The notes beneath the pieces are model-generated. The model ran no database searches. It was given only the letters and a program-made list of their open reading frames with translations, and was not told where the DNA came from. Below are positions 29,209 through 38,487 of a stretch of DNA of 64,000 nt, in pieces. Origin of the DNA: Parageobacillus sp. KH3-4 (GTDB taxonomy: Bacteria; Bacillota; Bacilli; Bacillales; Anoxybacillaceae); assembly GCF_022846435.1 (NCBI RefSeq), contig NZ_AP025627.1, positions 3,010,001-3,074,000 on the forward strand, in the 5' to 3' direction. How positions within the stretch are numbered: the first letter of the stretch is position 1; each line of letters begins with the position of its first letter. The position numbers and the translations under genes were made by a program.

Positions 29209-29757
29209 TTGGATATCGAACATCGCCTTCCATTCATCAATGAACAAAAACGCGCCTACACGCAAGGAACGGTAGAATTTGTAAACGGCGAGTGGATCTT
29301 TTTTGACGGAGAAGATGAGGAAGCGTCGTTGCTTGAGGAAATGGCGGAAAGGAATATAGAGGTTTTCCGTCACGGCCAGTGGATGTATGGCCAACTTCAA
29401 AAAGGCGGAAGCGTCGATATAGGCATCAGCTCTTTTCCACTACAAAATGGCGATCGCGTCCGATTTCGCAAACGGCTTCCATACGCTTATCAGCAATGGC
29501 TTGAATCGCTTTCCGACAAAACGTTCTTTCGTTTTGTGCAATGGTTGAATGAACACGGCTTTTCTTTATACGATTGCTTATACTGCTATAATGGGCTATT
29601 ATTTGAAAAATATGCAGGCGTTAATTTTATCATTTACGATAACACCGAACTCGTCGGCAATGTCCAACATTACTATGAGCGTGGAAAAACATGCAAAGAC
29701 CGCTTTGAAATCACGTTTAATACCGGAAAGCGGTTTGTTTGCGCGCAGTTCGGATAA
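29209..29757 (+). CDS. DUF2777 family protein, YisN-like
   Basis: A 182-residue protein with no transmembrane segment, signal peptide or known catalytic motif. It is rich in Asp/Glu and aromatic residues (GEWIFFDGEDEEASLLEEMA; CLYCYNGLLFEKYAG). I place it in DUF2777, the family of B. subtilis YisN, from general appearance and from its position next to asnO/yisO. The start is TTG at 29209, 8 bp after AAAGGAGGAG; upstream in-frame codons give an unlikely basic sequence on top of the asnO promoter. Its function is unknown. A strong terminator follows. Confidence 0.72.
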   Translation: MDIEHRLPFINEQKRAYTQGTVEFVNGEWIFFDGEDEEASLLEEMAERNIEVFRHGQWMYGQLQKGGSVDIGISSFPLQNGDRVRFRKRLPYAYQQWLESLSDKTFFRFVQWLNEHGFSLYDCLYCYNGLLFEKYAGVNFIIYDNTELVGNVQHYYERGKTCKDRFEITFNTGKRFVCAQFG

Positions 29758-29792
29758 CGGGGAAAGAGCCTCATTCTTTCCCCGTTTTTTCT
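29756..29792. terminator. Bidirectional terminator
   Basis: AACGGGGAAAGA pairs with TCTTTCCCCGTT with T-run on the plus side, between convergent genes. Confidence 0.88.
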
Positions 29793-29801
29793 ATTTAGGG
29801 C

Positions 29802-32657
29802 TTACCTTGCCGTTATATACGTTGATAACTCTTCCGCGGTTACCGGCCGATATAACGCATATCCTTGCACGTAATGGCAACGGAGCATTTCTAGCAATTT
29901 GAGATGCTCGACCGTTTCAACCCCTTCGGCTACTATTTTTAACCCTAATCCATGCCCCATCGTAATGATCGCCTTTACAATAGCAATATCGGAAGAATTT
30001 GTATGGAGCTGCTTAATAAACGAGCGATCGATTTTCAATATGTTTGCCGGCAAATTTTTTAAATAACTAAAAGAAGCGTATCCACTGCCAAAATCATCAA
30101 TTGCAATACCGACACCGAGCCGCTGTAATTCTTTCATTACTTGAATGCTGTGATGAAGATTGCGAAGCATAGAATTTTCTGTTAATTCTAAGTGTAAACA
30201 ATTCGGAGAGAGCCGTGATTGCGCTAACGCCCGTTTTACATCCTCAATAAAACTTTCATGCTGAAATTGCGCCGCTGATACGTTGACAAATATAGAAAGT
30301 TGCTTATCCCCTAATTCTTGCCATTGTTTTGTTTGCTTACAAGCCGTTGCCAATACCCATCTTCCGATTTCATGAATGAGCCCCGTTTCTTCTGCTAGTG
30401 AAATAAATTCATCCGGCCTAACAAGCCCCAGCTTAGGATGTCGCCAGCGAATCAATGCTTCGTTGCCGACAATCTCTCCTGTAGTTATATCGACAATCGG
30501 CTGGTAGCATAGAAAAAGCTCTCGCTTTTCTAGCGCCTTTCGCAAATACCCTTCCATTTCTAAACGGTATAGCGTTTCATCGTTCATTTCCGCAGAATAA
30601 AATTGAACGCGGTTTCCCCCGCTCCGCTTTGCCCTGTTTACAGCGATATCCGCATTTTTCAACAACGAATGTGTATCAACTCCATCGTTTGGATAAAAGC
30701 TGATTCCGATGCTTGCTGTAATAAAAAATTCTTTTCCTTCATACACAATTGGCTTCATCACTTCTTTGGAAATACGAGTTGCTGTTTCAAACACTCTTTC
30801 CGAATTGATTCGCCCCGTTAAAAGCAAACAAAACTTATCTCCATGAAATCTTCCTAAATGCGCTCCAATCGGCAAAACATGAAGGATGCGTTGAACGATT
30901 TGTTTTAAAATCTCATCTCCCACATAATGCCCTACGCTATCATTAATGCGCTTAAAACGATCTAAATCGATTAATACAACCGCCAGCTTTCGATTTTTTC
31001 GCTTTGCCTTCTCCAGCTGTTCGGCGATGGTTTCCATAAACTTTGTCCGGTTTGGCAGATGAGTATCAGGGTCATAATACGCTAAAAATGAAATTTTTTC
31101 TTCCGCTTTTTTCTGTTCGGTAATATCCCTGCCAATCCCATAAATCCCCACTTTTTTCCCATCAACAATAATCGGAACGTTCTTAATTTGGAACAATAGC
31201 GTTTTCCCTGATTTTGTCGGGATCTCCAAATTATAATATTGGATTTTTCCGCGCAACGCCCGATAAAAATGCATGCTGACGCGGCGCACATCATTCGGAT
31301 GGATGTATTTTAAAGCGTTCGTATGCAAAACTTCCTCTCTTTTGTAGCCAAGCACTTTTTCAAATGCGGGATTCACGCTCGTTAAATTGCCATGTAAATC
31401 AGTAGAATACACAATATCTGTATTATGTTCAAAAAGTGATTGCGATATTTGCATACAAACGCGAAGCCGCTCCATTTCCCGGGAAGTAACGGATAGAAAA
31501 TGCGCAAGCGTCATCACTCCTTGCAAAGTCTTTGGAATCTCCAAAGAAACGGAAACTCCGCTATCGGCTCTGCGGTGATTCTCTTCCGATAACGCGACCA
31601 TGCTAAACGCCGCTGAATGTACAGGAACATATCTATCTTTTGTTACTAGTTCGGCAAAGGAAAACGGCGCAAAAGTAGGAGCAATTTGTTCCAGCGTTGC
31701 AGTGATTTGCTGCAGTGCAGGAGATACATAACCTTGCACAGCCATACTTTGATAGAAAAAAATCGCTTCCGCTGGCTTTTTTGCCAATTTCGTTAATTCA
31801 TCGGACATATGCGAAAATAGCGACGGCAAAGGAACGAAACTAGGCTTAACCGTCTCGCCTGGATCGACATGGCCATTTATTTCAATCGAACCATCCTTAT
31901 TTGCTTTTACAATCGATAAACATTGTTTATGCCCATTTTTCTCCATAACGAACGGAAACTCCGCTCCTGAAAAAGGCAAACGATCGATAAATTCCTTTCC
32001 TAAATAACGTTGCAACAATCTTGCTGCTTTTTTCCCATCAAGCTCGTATAATTTGTTTCCGCTGCATTTCGTGACTCGAAAAGTGACGCCAACCGGTTCC
32101 CATAAAAACGGATATGATGGTTGAACACGCAAAGAAGAACCGTTAAAACTAATCGCGATCATGCCGCCAGCGACAATCCCTTCATGCGAAAACAAATGCC
32201 CTCCTTCCTTCATTCGTCCTGCAATAACAACAGTTTGATCGTTTACCAACGGCATATGGCGAATAAGCGAATGAAAATTGCTGTCTTGATCGGTAAATAA
32301 AAGAAGAAGATTCGTTTCTTCCGTTATAAGCGCATCCGAAATATATGCCGCAAGCTCAAGTTCATTGGTAAACTCCTTATATGGCAGCAACACAGAATGA
32401 ACGCTAACTTTTTCAAATACTGTAAAACAGATGAAAAACCGATCGCCAAAACCGAAAGATTCGCCAGATGTCATCCCAAATAGCTGCGCTTGCGGGAGAC
32501 AGCGACGAAGCAATTCAATTATTTTGCAAAGTTCAGGCTGCTCCGCTTTATGCGCCGCTATTTGCACAAAAATATGTTCATATTGGGCAAGGTGGTGCTG
32601 TGCGATAAAGTCATGCAATTGTTTTGTATCATGACAATGAAGACGGTACACGTTCAT
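29802..32657 (-). CDS. FIST-PAS-GGDEF-EAL signalling protein, probable c-di-GMP phosphodiesterase
   Basis: A 951-residue soluble protein. An N-terminal FIST/FIST_C sensor (about 1-375) is followed by a PAS domain (about 400-525; LFEHNTDIVYSTDLHGNLTS), GGDEF (about 535-690) and EAL (about 700-945). The EAL domain is complete: NEALIRW, ELTENSMLRN, IDDFGSGYASFSYL, KIDRSFI and AEGVET. The cyclase signature is degenerate, RFHGDKF instead of GGDEF, so the protein should be a phosphodiesterase, with the GGDEF part perhaps a GTP-binding regulator. FIST domains are thought to bind small ligands such as amino acids. No transmembrane helix is visible. It is monocistronic and is preceded by a weak ribosome site. 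Confidence 0.88.
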   Translation of the reverse strand: MNVYRLHCHDTKQLHDFIAQHHLAQYEHIFVQIAAHKAEQPELCKIIELLRRCLPQAQLFGMTSGESFGFGDRFFICFTVFEKVSVHSVLLPYKEFTNELELAAYISDALITEETNLLLLFTDQDSNFHSLIRHMPLVNDQTVVIAGRMKEGGHLFSHEGIVAGGMIAISFNGSSLRVQPSYPFLWEPVGVTFRVTKCSGNKLYELDGKKAARLLQRYLGKEFIDRLPFSGAEFPFVMEKNGHKQCLSIVKANKDGSIEINGHVDPGETVKPSFVPLPSLFSHMSDELTKLAKKPAEAIFFYQSMAVQGYVSPALQQITATLEQIAPTFAPFSFAELVTKDRYVPVHSAAFSMVALSEENHRRADSGVSVSLEIPKTLQGVMTLAHFLSVTSREMERLRVCMQISQSLFEHNTDIVYSTDLHGNLTSVNPAFEKVLGYKREEVLHTNALKYIHPNDVRRVSMHFYRALRGKIQYYNLEIPTKSGKTLLFQIKNVPIIVDGKKVGIYGIGRDITEQKKAEEKISFLAYYDPDTHLPNRTKFMETIAEQLEKAKRKNRKLAVVLIDLDRFKRINDSVGHYVGDEILKQIVQRILHVLPIGAHLGRFHGDKFCLLLTGRINSERVFETATRISKEVMKPIVYEGKEFFITASIGISFYPNDGVDTHSLLKNADIAVNRAKRSGGNRVQFYSAEMNDETLYRLEMEGYLRKALEKRELFLCYQPIVDITTGEIVGNEALIRWRHPKLGLVRPDEFISLAEETGLIHEIGRWVLATACKQTKQWQELGDKQLSIFVNVSAAQFQHESFIEDVKRALAQSRLSPNCLHLELTENSMLRNLHHSIQVMKELQRLGVGIAIDDFGSGYASFSYLKNLPANILKIDRSFIKQLHTNSSDIAIVKAIITMGHGLGLKIVAEGVETVEHLKLLEMLRCHYVQGYALYRPVTAEELSTYITAR

Positions 32658-32745
32658 TTTGTTTCACCACACTTATGTGAATGTTAGAAAAATTTACAAA
32701 ATATTCTTTCTACTAACATACCACATTTTTTCTATATGCAAAAGC

Positions 32746-32774
32746 GGCAATTCCATACGGAATCGCCGCCTGTT
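32746..32774 (-). terminator. Terminator of yisL
   Basis: On the minus strand GCGGCGATTCC pairs with GGAATTGCCGC over a 4-base loop followed by TTTT, just after the yisL stop. Confidence 0.8.
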
Positions 32775-33128
32775 TCAAAAAATATCGAATCCTAGCGGTA
32801 GCGATAATCCTAAAAATAGTGCGAGTGCAAATGCAATAATCCATTGGATCCATGCAGCTTTCGCGCTTTTTCCTTTTTTCATGTTGACTAAAACCATCTC
32901 CATTGCTCCGATCACCCATAAACCGGCAATCGTCTTGACAATATACAATATAGAAATCGAAGCGATGCTATGTAATAAAAGGAGTCCTGTTATAATCGTA
33001 AAGATGTAAAATAACCGGAGCACCATTTGCGCGATTTTTACCTTCGCAGATCCTGAACGCTGTAATGAAACGACGATCAAAAATAATAGAATGGTGATCA
33101 GCCAACTTGTAATATGCGCGTGTGTCAT
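32775..33128 (-). CDS. yisL: YisL-family (DUF1516) membrane protein
   Basis: A 117-residue protein with four hydrophobic segments (about 7-24, 35-55, 60-77, 93-112), matching the length and look of B. subtilis YisL (DUF1516), whose role is unknown. The start is ATG at 33128, 6 bp after AAGGAGG, giving MTHAHITSWLIT; 21 upstream codons are rejected. It is divergent from rocD, and a long inverted repeat lies in between. The placement between asnO/yisN and yisK-like genes follows the B. subtilis order. Confidence 0.82.
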   Translation of the reverse strand: MTHAHITSWLITILLFLIVVSLQRSGSAKVKIAQMVLRLFYIFTIITGLLLLHSIASISILYIVKTIAGLWVIGAMEMVLVNMKKGKSAKAAWIQWIIAFALALFLGLSLPLGFDIF

Positions 33129-33195
33129 ATCGTTCCTCCTTTTTTCCGACAATTCATTACCATCATAGCATGCACAGATAAGAAAAAACAAACTT

Positions 33196-33258
33196 TATAC
33201 ACGTGAAGCATTTGTCCGTTTATGGTGTGCAGACAAATTATAAATGCGCACGTGTATA
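33196..33258. repeat. 17-18 bp inverted repeat in the yisL-rocD intergenic region
   Basis: TATACACGTGAAGCATTT (33196-33213) recurs inverted as AAATGCGCACGTGTATA (33242-33258): TATACACGTG and GCATTT agree, with one base less between them, and 28 bp separate the arms. The arms contain the palindrome CACGTG. It could be a dual operator or a looped site acting on rocD. Confidence 0.6.
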
Positions 33259-33336
33259 CAATTGAATTTTCTGCCATCCATATTCCTTTTCTGCTATAAT
33301 GAAAAAAACAACAATTACTATTAGGGAGGAAGCGTC

Positions 33337-34533
33337 ATGAATAAAACAACGGAAATGATCCGTTTAACAGAACAATACGGCGCCAACAACTACCATCCTC
33401 TTCCAGTCGTTCTCACCAAAGGAGAAAGGGTATGGGTCGAAGACTTAGAAGGCAATCGCTATATCGATATGTTAAGCGCTTACTCAGCGGTCAACCAAGG
33501 GCATCGCCATCCGAAAATTATTCAAGCGCTAAAAGAGCAAGCCGATCGCATCACGTTAACTTCCCGTGCATTCCATAACGATCAGCTAGGCCTTTGGTAT
33601 GAAAAAGTCGCGAAACTAACAGGAAAAGATATGGTTTTGCCGATGAATACAGGCGCGGAAGCGGTAGAAACCGCTTTTAAAGCGGCGCGGCGCTGGGCGT
33701 ACGACGTTAAAGGAGTAGAAAAAGATAAAGCGGAAATTATCGTTTGCGAAAACAACTTCCACGGTCGGACAATGGCAGCGGTATCAATGTCCTCAAGCGA
33801 GGAATATCGACGTGGTTTCGGACCGATGCTTCCTGGCATTAAAGTGATTCCATACGGCGATATAGACGCATTAAAGAAAGCGATTACAAAAAATACTGCC
33901 GCGTTTATTTTTGAACCAATCCAAGGGGAAGCGGGCGTCCGCATTCCTCCGCAAGGCTTTTTGCAAGAAGCGTACGATGTATGTAAAGAAAACAACGTTC
34001 TTTACATTGCCGATGAGATCCAATCCGGCCTCGGCCGCTCCGGAAAATTGTTCGCTTGCGATTGGGAAAACGTCGTCCCCGATATGTACATCCTTGGAAA
34101 AGCATTGGGAGGGGGTGTCTTCCCTATCTCTTGCGTAGCAGCAAACCGCGATATTCTCGGCGTGTTTAATCCTGGTTCTCACGGCTCGACATTCGGCGGA
34201 AATCCGCTTGCGTGCGCAGTATCCATCGCGGCAATGGACGTAATTATAGAAGAAAAATTAGTGGAACGCTCATTGGAATTAGGGAACTATTTCATCGAAA
34301 AACTTCGGGAAATTCAGCATCCAGACATTAAAGAAGTGCGGGGAAGAGGATTGTTTATCGGCGTGGAACTTCATACTTCTGCTCGTCCATATTGCGAAAA
34401 ATTGAAGCAAGAAGGGCTGTTGTGCAAAGAAACGCACGATACCGTCATCCGCTTTGCACCGCCGCTTGTTATTACAAAAGAAGAACTTGATTGGGCGATA
34501 GAACGGGTGAAAAAAGTGTTTGCCCAATCATAA
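33337..34533 (+). CDS. rocD: Ornithine aminotransferase
   Basis: RocD converts ornithine and 2-oxoglutarate to glutamate-5-semialdehyde and glutamate in arginine/ornithine catabolism. The 398-residue PLP enzyme is class [20 protein letters not shown] (cofactor phosphate site), [26 protein letters not shown], and the PLP lysine in [10 protein letters not shown] (about 255). The ATG follows AGGGAGGAAG. It stands alone here, without rocA or rocE. A sigma-A type -10 TATAAT lies at 33295-33300, so a -12/-24 promoter is not evident. Confidence 0.94.
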   Translation: MNKTTEMIRLTEQYGANNYHPLPVVLTKGERVWVEDLEGNRYIDMLSAYSAVNQGHRHPKIIQALKEQADRITLTSRAFHNDQLGLWYEKVAKLTGKDMVLPMNTGAEAVETAFKAARRWAYDVKGVEKDKAEIIVCENNFHGRTMAAVSMSSSEEYRRGFGPMLPGIKVIPYGDIDALKKAITKNTAAFIFEPIQGEAGVRIPPQGFLQEAYDVCKENNVLYIADEIQSGLGRSGKLFACDWENVVPDMYILGKALGGGVFPISCVAANRDILGVFNPGSHGSTFGGNPLACAVSIAAMDVIIEEKLVERSLELGNYFIEKLREIQHPDIKEVRGRGLFIGVELHTSARPYCEKLKQEGLLCKETHDTVIRFAPPLVITKEELDWAIERVKKVFAQS

Positions 34534-34536
34534 AAG

Positions 34537-34575
34537 CGAAACGGGGCAGATAAACAGAAACGCCCCGTTTTTTCT
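34537..34575. terminator. Terminator between rocD and the FAH-family gene
   Basis: AAACGGGGC pairs with GCCCCGTTTTTT and serves convergent genes on both strands. Confidence 0.88.
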
Positions 34576-35477
34576 TACTCCCCGATTTTATTTCTTAACG
34601 TCCCGATGCCTTCCACCGTAATTTCTACAACATCGCCTGCCTGCAAAAAACGCGGCGGTTTCATTCCTTTTCCGACTCCCGCCGGCGTTCCGGTTGCGAT
34701 AATATCCCCCGGTTCCAGCGTAATCCCGCGAGAAATGGTTTCAATAATTGTCTCAACATTAAAAATAAATTGTTCCGTGCTTGCTTTTTGTCTTATTTCC
34801 CCGTTCACTTTTGTTTCAATTTCCAGCTTGTTCGGATTTTCAATCAGCGATTTATGGACGATCCATGGCCCCATCGGACAGAACGTATCTAAACTTTTTC
34901 CGAGCAAATATTGTTGATGCCGTTCCTGCAAGTCCCGCGCCGTCACGTCATTGATAATGGTGTAGCCAAATACGTAATCAAGCGCTTCTTCTTTACGGAG
35001 CGCCTTTCCGCGTTTGCCGATCACCACCGCCAGCTCTCCTTCGTAATCCAACTCGTCCGTCACATCGGCGTGGCGCAGCACCGTTTCCTCATGTCCGATG
35101 ACCGTTGTCGGCACTTTCGAAAATACAATGAGATGCTGTGGGATATCCGAATTTCCTCCTAATTCAATGGCGTGATCGACATAATTTTTTCCAACGCAAA
35201 AAATATTTTTTGCAGGGCGCGGAATTGGTGCCAGCAACCGAACGTCATGTAAAGCATACACGTATTGTGTGGACGGATTTTCTTTTGCCCATGCAGCAAT
35301 TTCATTCGCTTGATGAAGAAATTTATCCCCTAACTTAATGCACTCCAATAATGATGAAGGAAGGGTTGGGCGCTGGCGCATCGCCTGTTCTGCGCGACAT
35401 AAATGAATGACTTTCCCCTCTTGCTCCATTACTCCGACAAATGTTTCGTTGCCGCGCTGCGCTGTAACAAATCTCAC
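34575..35477 (-). CDS. yisK: Fumarylacetoacetate hydrolase family protein, YisK type
   Basis: The 300-residue protein has the FAH fold with its metal site in TDELDYEGELAVVIGK (acidic residues about 150-155), preceded by ICVGKNYVDHA-type sequence (here IFCVGKNYVDHAIELGG) and followed by INDVTARDLQ and DIIATGTPAGVG. Members cleave carbon-carbon bonds of beta-diketo acids; B. subtilis YisK is reported as an oxaloacetate decarboxylase-like enzyme linked to cell-wall shape. I start at GTG 35477, 8 bp after AAAGGAG, which gives the same length as YisK. The name rests on similarity of style and on location next to the Spo0E-like gene. Confidence 0.82.
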   Translation of the reverse strand: MRFVTAQRGNETFVGVMEQEGKVIHLCRAEQAMRQRPTLPSSLLECIKLGDKFLHQANEIAAWAKENPSTQYVYALHDVRLLAPIPRPAKNIFCVGKNYVDHAIELGGNSDIPQHLIVFSKVPTTVIGHEETVLRHADVTDELDYEGELAVVIGKRGKALRKEEALDYVFGYTIINDVTARDLQERHQQYLLGKSLDTFCPMGPWIVHKSLIENPNKLEIETKVNGEIRQKASTEQFIFNVETIIETISRGITLEPGDIIATGTPAGVGKGMKPPRFLQAGDVVEITVEGIGTLRNKIGE

Positions 35478-35807
35478 CGCAAAATCTCCTTTCCATTGAA
35501 ATATAGGCACTCGTTTATATTCGTTCTGTTCGCGAAAATTCCTACTGTTTGTTGAATTTTGTCTAAATTAGTAAAATTATTACTTATTTTAACGAATATC
35601 TTTCCTTTTTCGTCGCCATATGTATAATAATGTTTAGCTCCTTTCACTCGTAAACTCCCGTGACATTCTTTTGGCAAAACCATTGTTTTATAATATCGCT
35701 GGCAAGACGCAGGGATCGCTTATCCTAAAATAAAAATTTCATATGCAATGGATGCAGGAGAAGAAAGAAAAATTCCTCTACCATTAAAAAGATTGATGGT
35801 GAATACA

Positions 35808-35981
35808 ATGGTCATTATTTTAATCGAGGAAAAGCGACAACAAATGATCGAATTGGCGTTGACGCACGGATTTACCGCCAAAGAAACGATTCAATGTAGC
35901 CAAGAATTGGACGAACTGATTAACCGGTATTTGCGGGAAACAGCGCCGATCGATCACTCTTCCTCACCCGTCCCTCAGTAA
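35808..35981 (+). CDS. Spo0E-like aspartyl-phosphate phosphatase, YisI type
   Basis: A small helical protein (57 residues from ATG 35808; 61 from ATG 35796). It contains the family signature SQELD followed by LINRYL and the preceding helix MIELALTHGFTAKETIQC, as in Spo0E, YisI and YnzD. Such proteins dephosphorylate Spo0A-P and delay sporulation. GGTGA about 8 bp upstream favours 35808. The gene is alone, divergent from yisK and followed by a terminator. The SQELD serine and aspartate needed for activity are present, so it is probably functional. Confidence 0.85.
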   Translation: MVIILIEEKRQQMIELALTHGFTAKETIQCSQELDELINRYLRETAPIDHSSSPVPQ

Positions 35982-36010
35982 TGCAAGTGCATTAGGGGGA
36001 CTTTTTATTT
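35970..36010 (+). terminator. Terminator of the Spo0E-like gene
   Basis: GTCCC...TAATGCA and TGCATTA...GGGAC form a hairpin with a mismatch in the stem, followed by TTTTTATTT. The stop codon lies within its 5-prime arm. Confidence 0.85.
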
Positions 36011-36421
36011 GTGAAAGAACTGCTATTTCCCGTAAGCCGTTCAAGCGGACCGATCAGAAAAATCGCCGTCATGTGCAAATAATAACTGCCTTCCAAATCG
36101 ATAACTGTAAATAATACCTGTTGAAACAGTAGATAATGAATAATGTTTAAATCAATCATAAAGCATATTTTCCTTAAACATGATTCTTCGTTAAGCGATA
36201 CTCCGCTTAACAGGGATAACCCACAATCTCTACTTCATTCGCAAAGGCATTTGGAGATACTTTCTTAATTATCTAACAGACTCCATTCATATCTGCGCTG
36301 AATTTCTTATTAAAAGATTTTAACGCCTTACCACAAATGCGTGTTCATGTTAACCATATCAAACCACTCCGCTTCCGCAATCCGATATCGGTCCGCTTTG
36401 ACAATGTCTTACCGCTCTATA
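36011..36421. other. Decayed intergenic stretch with a 55-codon minus-strand frame
   Basis: On the minus strand, from about 36160 to 35994, a 55-codon frame reads MIDLNIIHYLLFQQVLFTVI then LHMTAIFLIGPLERLTG, hydrophobic and preceded by AAGGAAA. It overlaps the Spo0E-like terminator at its end. It could be a tiny membrane protein or the scrap of a larger one; no family recognised. The rest shows nothing. Confidence 0.35.
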
Positions 36422-38014
36422 CTAATTAACGTAACGCCCCGTTTTCCCAAAGGAATCCCAATATCGTTTGCGCAAATGTACTTTTTGGATTTTTCCCGAT
36501 GCTGTTTTCGGCAATTCATCGACAAACGTGACGCCGGTAATCGCTTTAAAATGCGCCAGTTTTTCACGTGAGAAGGCAATCAGCTCTTGCTCTGTCACTT
36601 CATGTCCAGGGCGAACGACCACAAACGCGTGCGGCGTTTCTCCCCACTTTTCATGTGGCGCAGCGATGACCGCCGCTTCCAACACTGCTGGATGCTCATA
36701 TAAAACTCCTTCTACTTCAATGGAAGAAATATTTTCTCCGCCGCTGATAATGATATCTTTTTTTCGATCGACAATGTCAATGTATCCATGTTCATCTACC
36801 GTTCCCATATCGCCAGTATACAGCCAGCCATTGCGGATTGCCTCCATCGTTGCCTCTGGATTTTTCCAATATCCTTTCATCACATTGTTGCTTCTTATGA
36901 CGACTTCACCGATCGTTCTTCCGTCATGCGGAACTTCATCGCCGCGTTCGTCCACCACTTTTACTTCGCAGCCGATCATCGAATAACCTGCTTTCGCTTT
37001 CATGAGATATTGTTTTTCTTGCGGCAAATCACGTAAATGAGAGCGGATCGTGGAAATCGTGTTAAGCGGGGAAGACTCTGTCATGCCATATACTTGGATA
37101 AATTCCCAGCCGAGGTCTTGTTCCACACGAGTGACAAATGATGGCGGCGGCGCAGAACCCGCGATTACAACGCGTACTGGATGGTCGATGACCGGCTTAT
37201 GCTTGTCATAATACTGCAAGAGCATGTTTAATACGGTCGGCGCCATATGCATTACGCTAACCTTGTATGTTTGAATATAGTCAAAAATCACTTTTGCATC
37301 GACTTTCCTTAAACCGATTTGCGTCGCTCCGTTTGCCGTATAATAAAACGGCGCGCCCCATCCGTTTACGTGAAACATCGGCAATATATGTAAATATGTA
37401 TCTTCGTCAGAAACGCGGAGATGATGCATCGATACTAACGCGTGAAGATAATTGTTGCGATGCGTCAACATGACTCCTTTCGGATTTCCTGTCGTTCCGC
37501 TTGTATATAAAAGGCTGCATACATCGTTTTCGTCAATGTTTGGCCGGTCAAACGGCGTGCTAGGATGCTGCTCAAGCCATTCTTCGTAAGCGGTTTCATT
37601 TATTCCCGCATTTTTTTGATGAACGATAATCGTCTTTACAGTCTGCAGCTTCTCCTTAATTGGCGCGATGAAATGATATAAATCTTGATCGACAAACAAT
37701 ACTTTGCTTTCGCTATGATTTAAAATAAACAAATAATCATCCGGCTTCAGGCGGGTGTTCAGCGGAACCATGACCGCTCCAAGCTGAAACACGCCGTAAA
37801 ATCCTTCTAACATTTCCAGCGTATTTGGCGCCAAATACGCGACTCGATCCCCTTTTCCTACCCCCAATTGTTTTAGACCATGAGAAAGCCGATTCACACG
37901 CTCGTTTAGTTGTTTGTACGTGAGCGCGCGCCCGGAGCATATCATTGCCGTTTTCTCCCCGTATAGTGACACAGCCCTATCCAGAAATTGTGTTAATACT
38001 AATGGTACACTCAT
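36422..38014 (-). CDS. Long-chain acyl-CoA synthetase (AMP-forming, FadD/LcfA type)
   Basis: A 530-residue adenylate-forming enzyme that activates a carboxylic acid to its CoA thioester. Motifs: LLYTSGTTGNPKGVMLTHRN (P-loop, about 172-191), QVYGMTESSP, WLYTGDMGTVDEHGYIDIVDR and the catalytic lysine in PKTASGKIQKVHLR near the C-terminus. The ATG at 38014 follows GGAGGATGGG, so I drop 17 upstream codons. It stands alone between the yis genes and the gerP cluster. The chain length of its acid cannot be told; medium- or long-chain fatty acids are usual in this clade. Confidence 0.88.
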   Translation of the reverse strand: MSVPLVLTQFLDRAVSLYGEKTAMICSGRALTYKQLNERVNRLSHGLKQLGVGKGDRVAYLAPNTLEMLEGFYGVFQLGAVMVPLNTRLKPDDYLFILNHSESKVLFVDQDLYHFIAPIKEKLQTVKTIIVHQKNAGINETAYEEWLEQHPSTPFDRPNIDENDVCSLLYTSGTTGNPKGVMLTHRNNYLHALVSMHHLRVSDEDTYLHILPMFHVNGWGAPFYYTANGATQIGLRKVDAKVIFDYIQTYKVSVMHMAPTVLNMLLQYYDKHKPVIDHPVRVVIAGSAPPPSFVTRVEQDLGWEFIQVYGMTESSPLNTISTIRSHLRDLPQEKQYLMKAKAGYSMIGCEVKVVDERGDEVPHDGRTIGEVVIRSNNVMKGYWKNPEATMEAIRNGWLYTGDMGTVDEHGYIDIVDRKKDIIISGGENISSIEVEGVLYEHPAVLEAAVIAAPHEKWGETPHAFVVVRPGHEVTEQELIAFSREKLAHFKAITGVTFVDELPKTASGKIQKVHLRKRYWDSFGKTGRYVN

Positions 38015-38093
38015 TATCCCATCCTCCACGAAATATTTTAGAAAATTCACAATTATATTATACACAATTTTCGATGATTACAATATGTATAAA

Positions 38094-38127
38094 AAGAAAA
38101 AGATGGCCTTTTTTCATATAGCCATCT
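38094..38127 (-). terminator. Terminator of the minus-strand GerPF-like gene
   Basis: On the minus strand AGATGGC pairs with GCCATCT, followed by TTTTTCTTTTT. The stop codon of the gene touches the 5-prime arm. Confidence 0.8.
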
Positions 38128-38350
38128 AATTGTTTCCGCGTACTCCTGCATCTTTTATATCAGGATCAAATGTATTTGTTACACTGCAAAACGTATTTGT
38201 CTGCAAAAAATCGCCTGTATTTGCTCCTCCTGCCCCCGAATTCGTTTTCGTTGTACTTTTTGGAGCGATTTGCAGCACATCTCCCATATTTACTGTCCCG
38301 TTTCCGCTTACGCTCGTTACTTTAATTCCTCCGATAATCGTCGACGGCAT
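38126..38350 (-). CDS. GerPA/GerPF-family spore protein, extra paralogue 1
   Basis: A 74-residue protein of the GerPA/GerPF family (PF10676 type), with GIKVTSVSGNGTVNMGDVLQ, IAPKSTTKTNSGAGGANTGD and the closing NTFDPDI. GerP proteins sit in the spore coat and help germinants reach the inner membrane receptors. It is most similar to the neighbouring plus-strand gene at 38488 (same DVLQIAPKST, GDFLQTNTF), pointing to a local inverted duplication. ATG 38350 fits AAGGGG at 7-8 bp; an ATG 6 bp earlier is too close. An AC-N16-CATATGATA sigma-K-like promoter precedes it. The penultimate Cys in NTFCSV is unusual for the family. Confidence 0.85.
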   Translation of the reverse strand: MPSTIIGGIKVTSVSGNGTVNMGDVLQIAPKSTTKTNSGAGGANTGDFLQTNTFCSVTNTFDPDIKDAGVRGNN

Positions 38351-38378
38351 ATCCATTCCCCTTTATAATTTTATTTAC

Positions 38379-38405
38379 TATCATATGACAAAAAAATTGA
38401 TTCGT
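38379..38405 (-). promoter_or_regulatory. Sigma-K-like promoter for the minus-strand GerPF-like gene
   Basis: On the minus strand AC (38404-38405), 16 bp, CATATGATA (38379-38387) fits the sigma-K pattern AC-N16-CATANNNTA exactly. Late mother-cell expression is therefore expected. Confidence 0.75.
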
Positions 38406-38427
38406 CTGGACATCCATCGCGCGTTTA

Positions 38428-38454
38428 ACCGTTTTCTCTTTTTTTCATACACTA
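38428..38454 (+). promoter_or_regulatory. Sigma-K-like promoter for the plus-strand GerPF-like gene
   Basis: AC (38428-38429), 16 bp, CATACACTA (38446-38454) fits the sigma-K pattern exactly. It lies back to back with the minus-strand promoter, the two -35 boxes only 22 bp apart. Confidence 0.78.
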
Positions 38455-38487
38455 ACAGTAAAAGCATATCAATAAAGGAGGAAACGT

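Noticed and set aside
35474-35683. A 69-codon minus-strand frame overlapping the start of the YisK-type gene
   Set aside because: No ribosome site, no motif I know, and its codons differ from real neighbours; it lies in the promoter and leader of the downstream gene. A small coupled leader peptide is not excluded.
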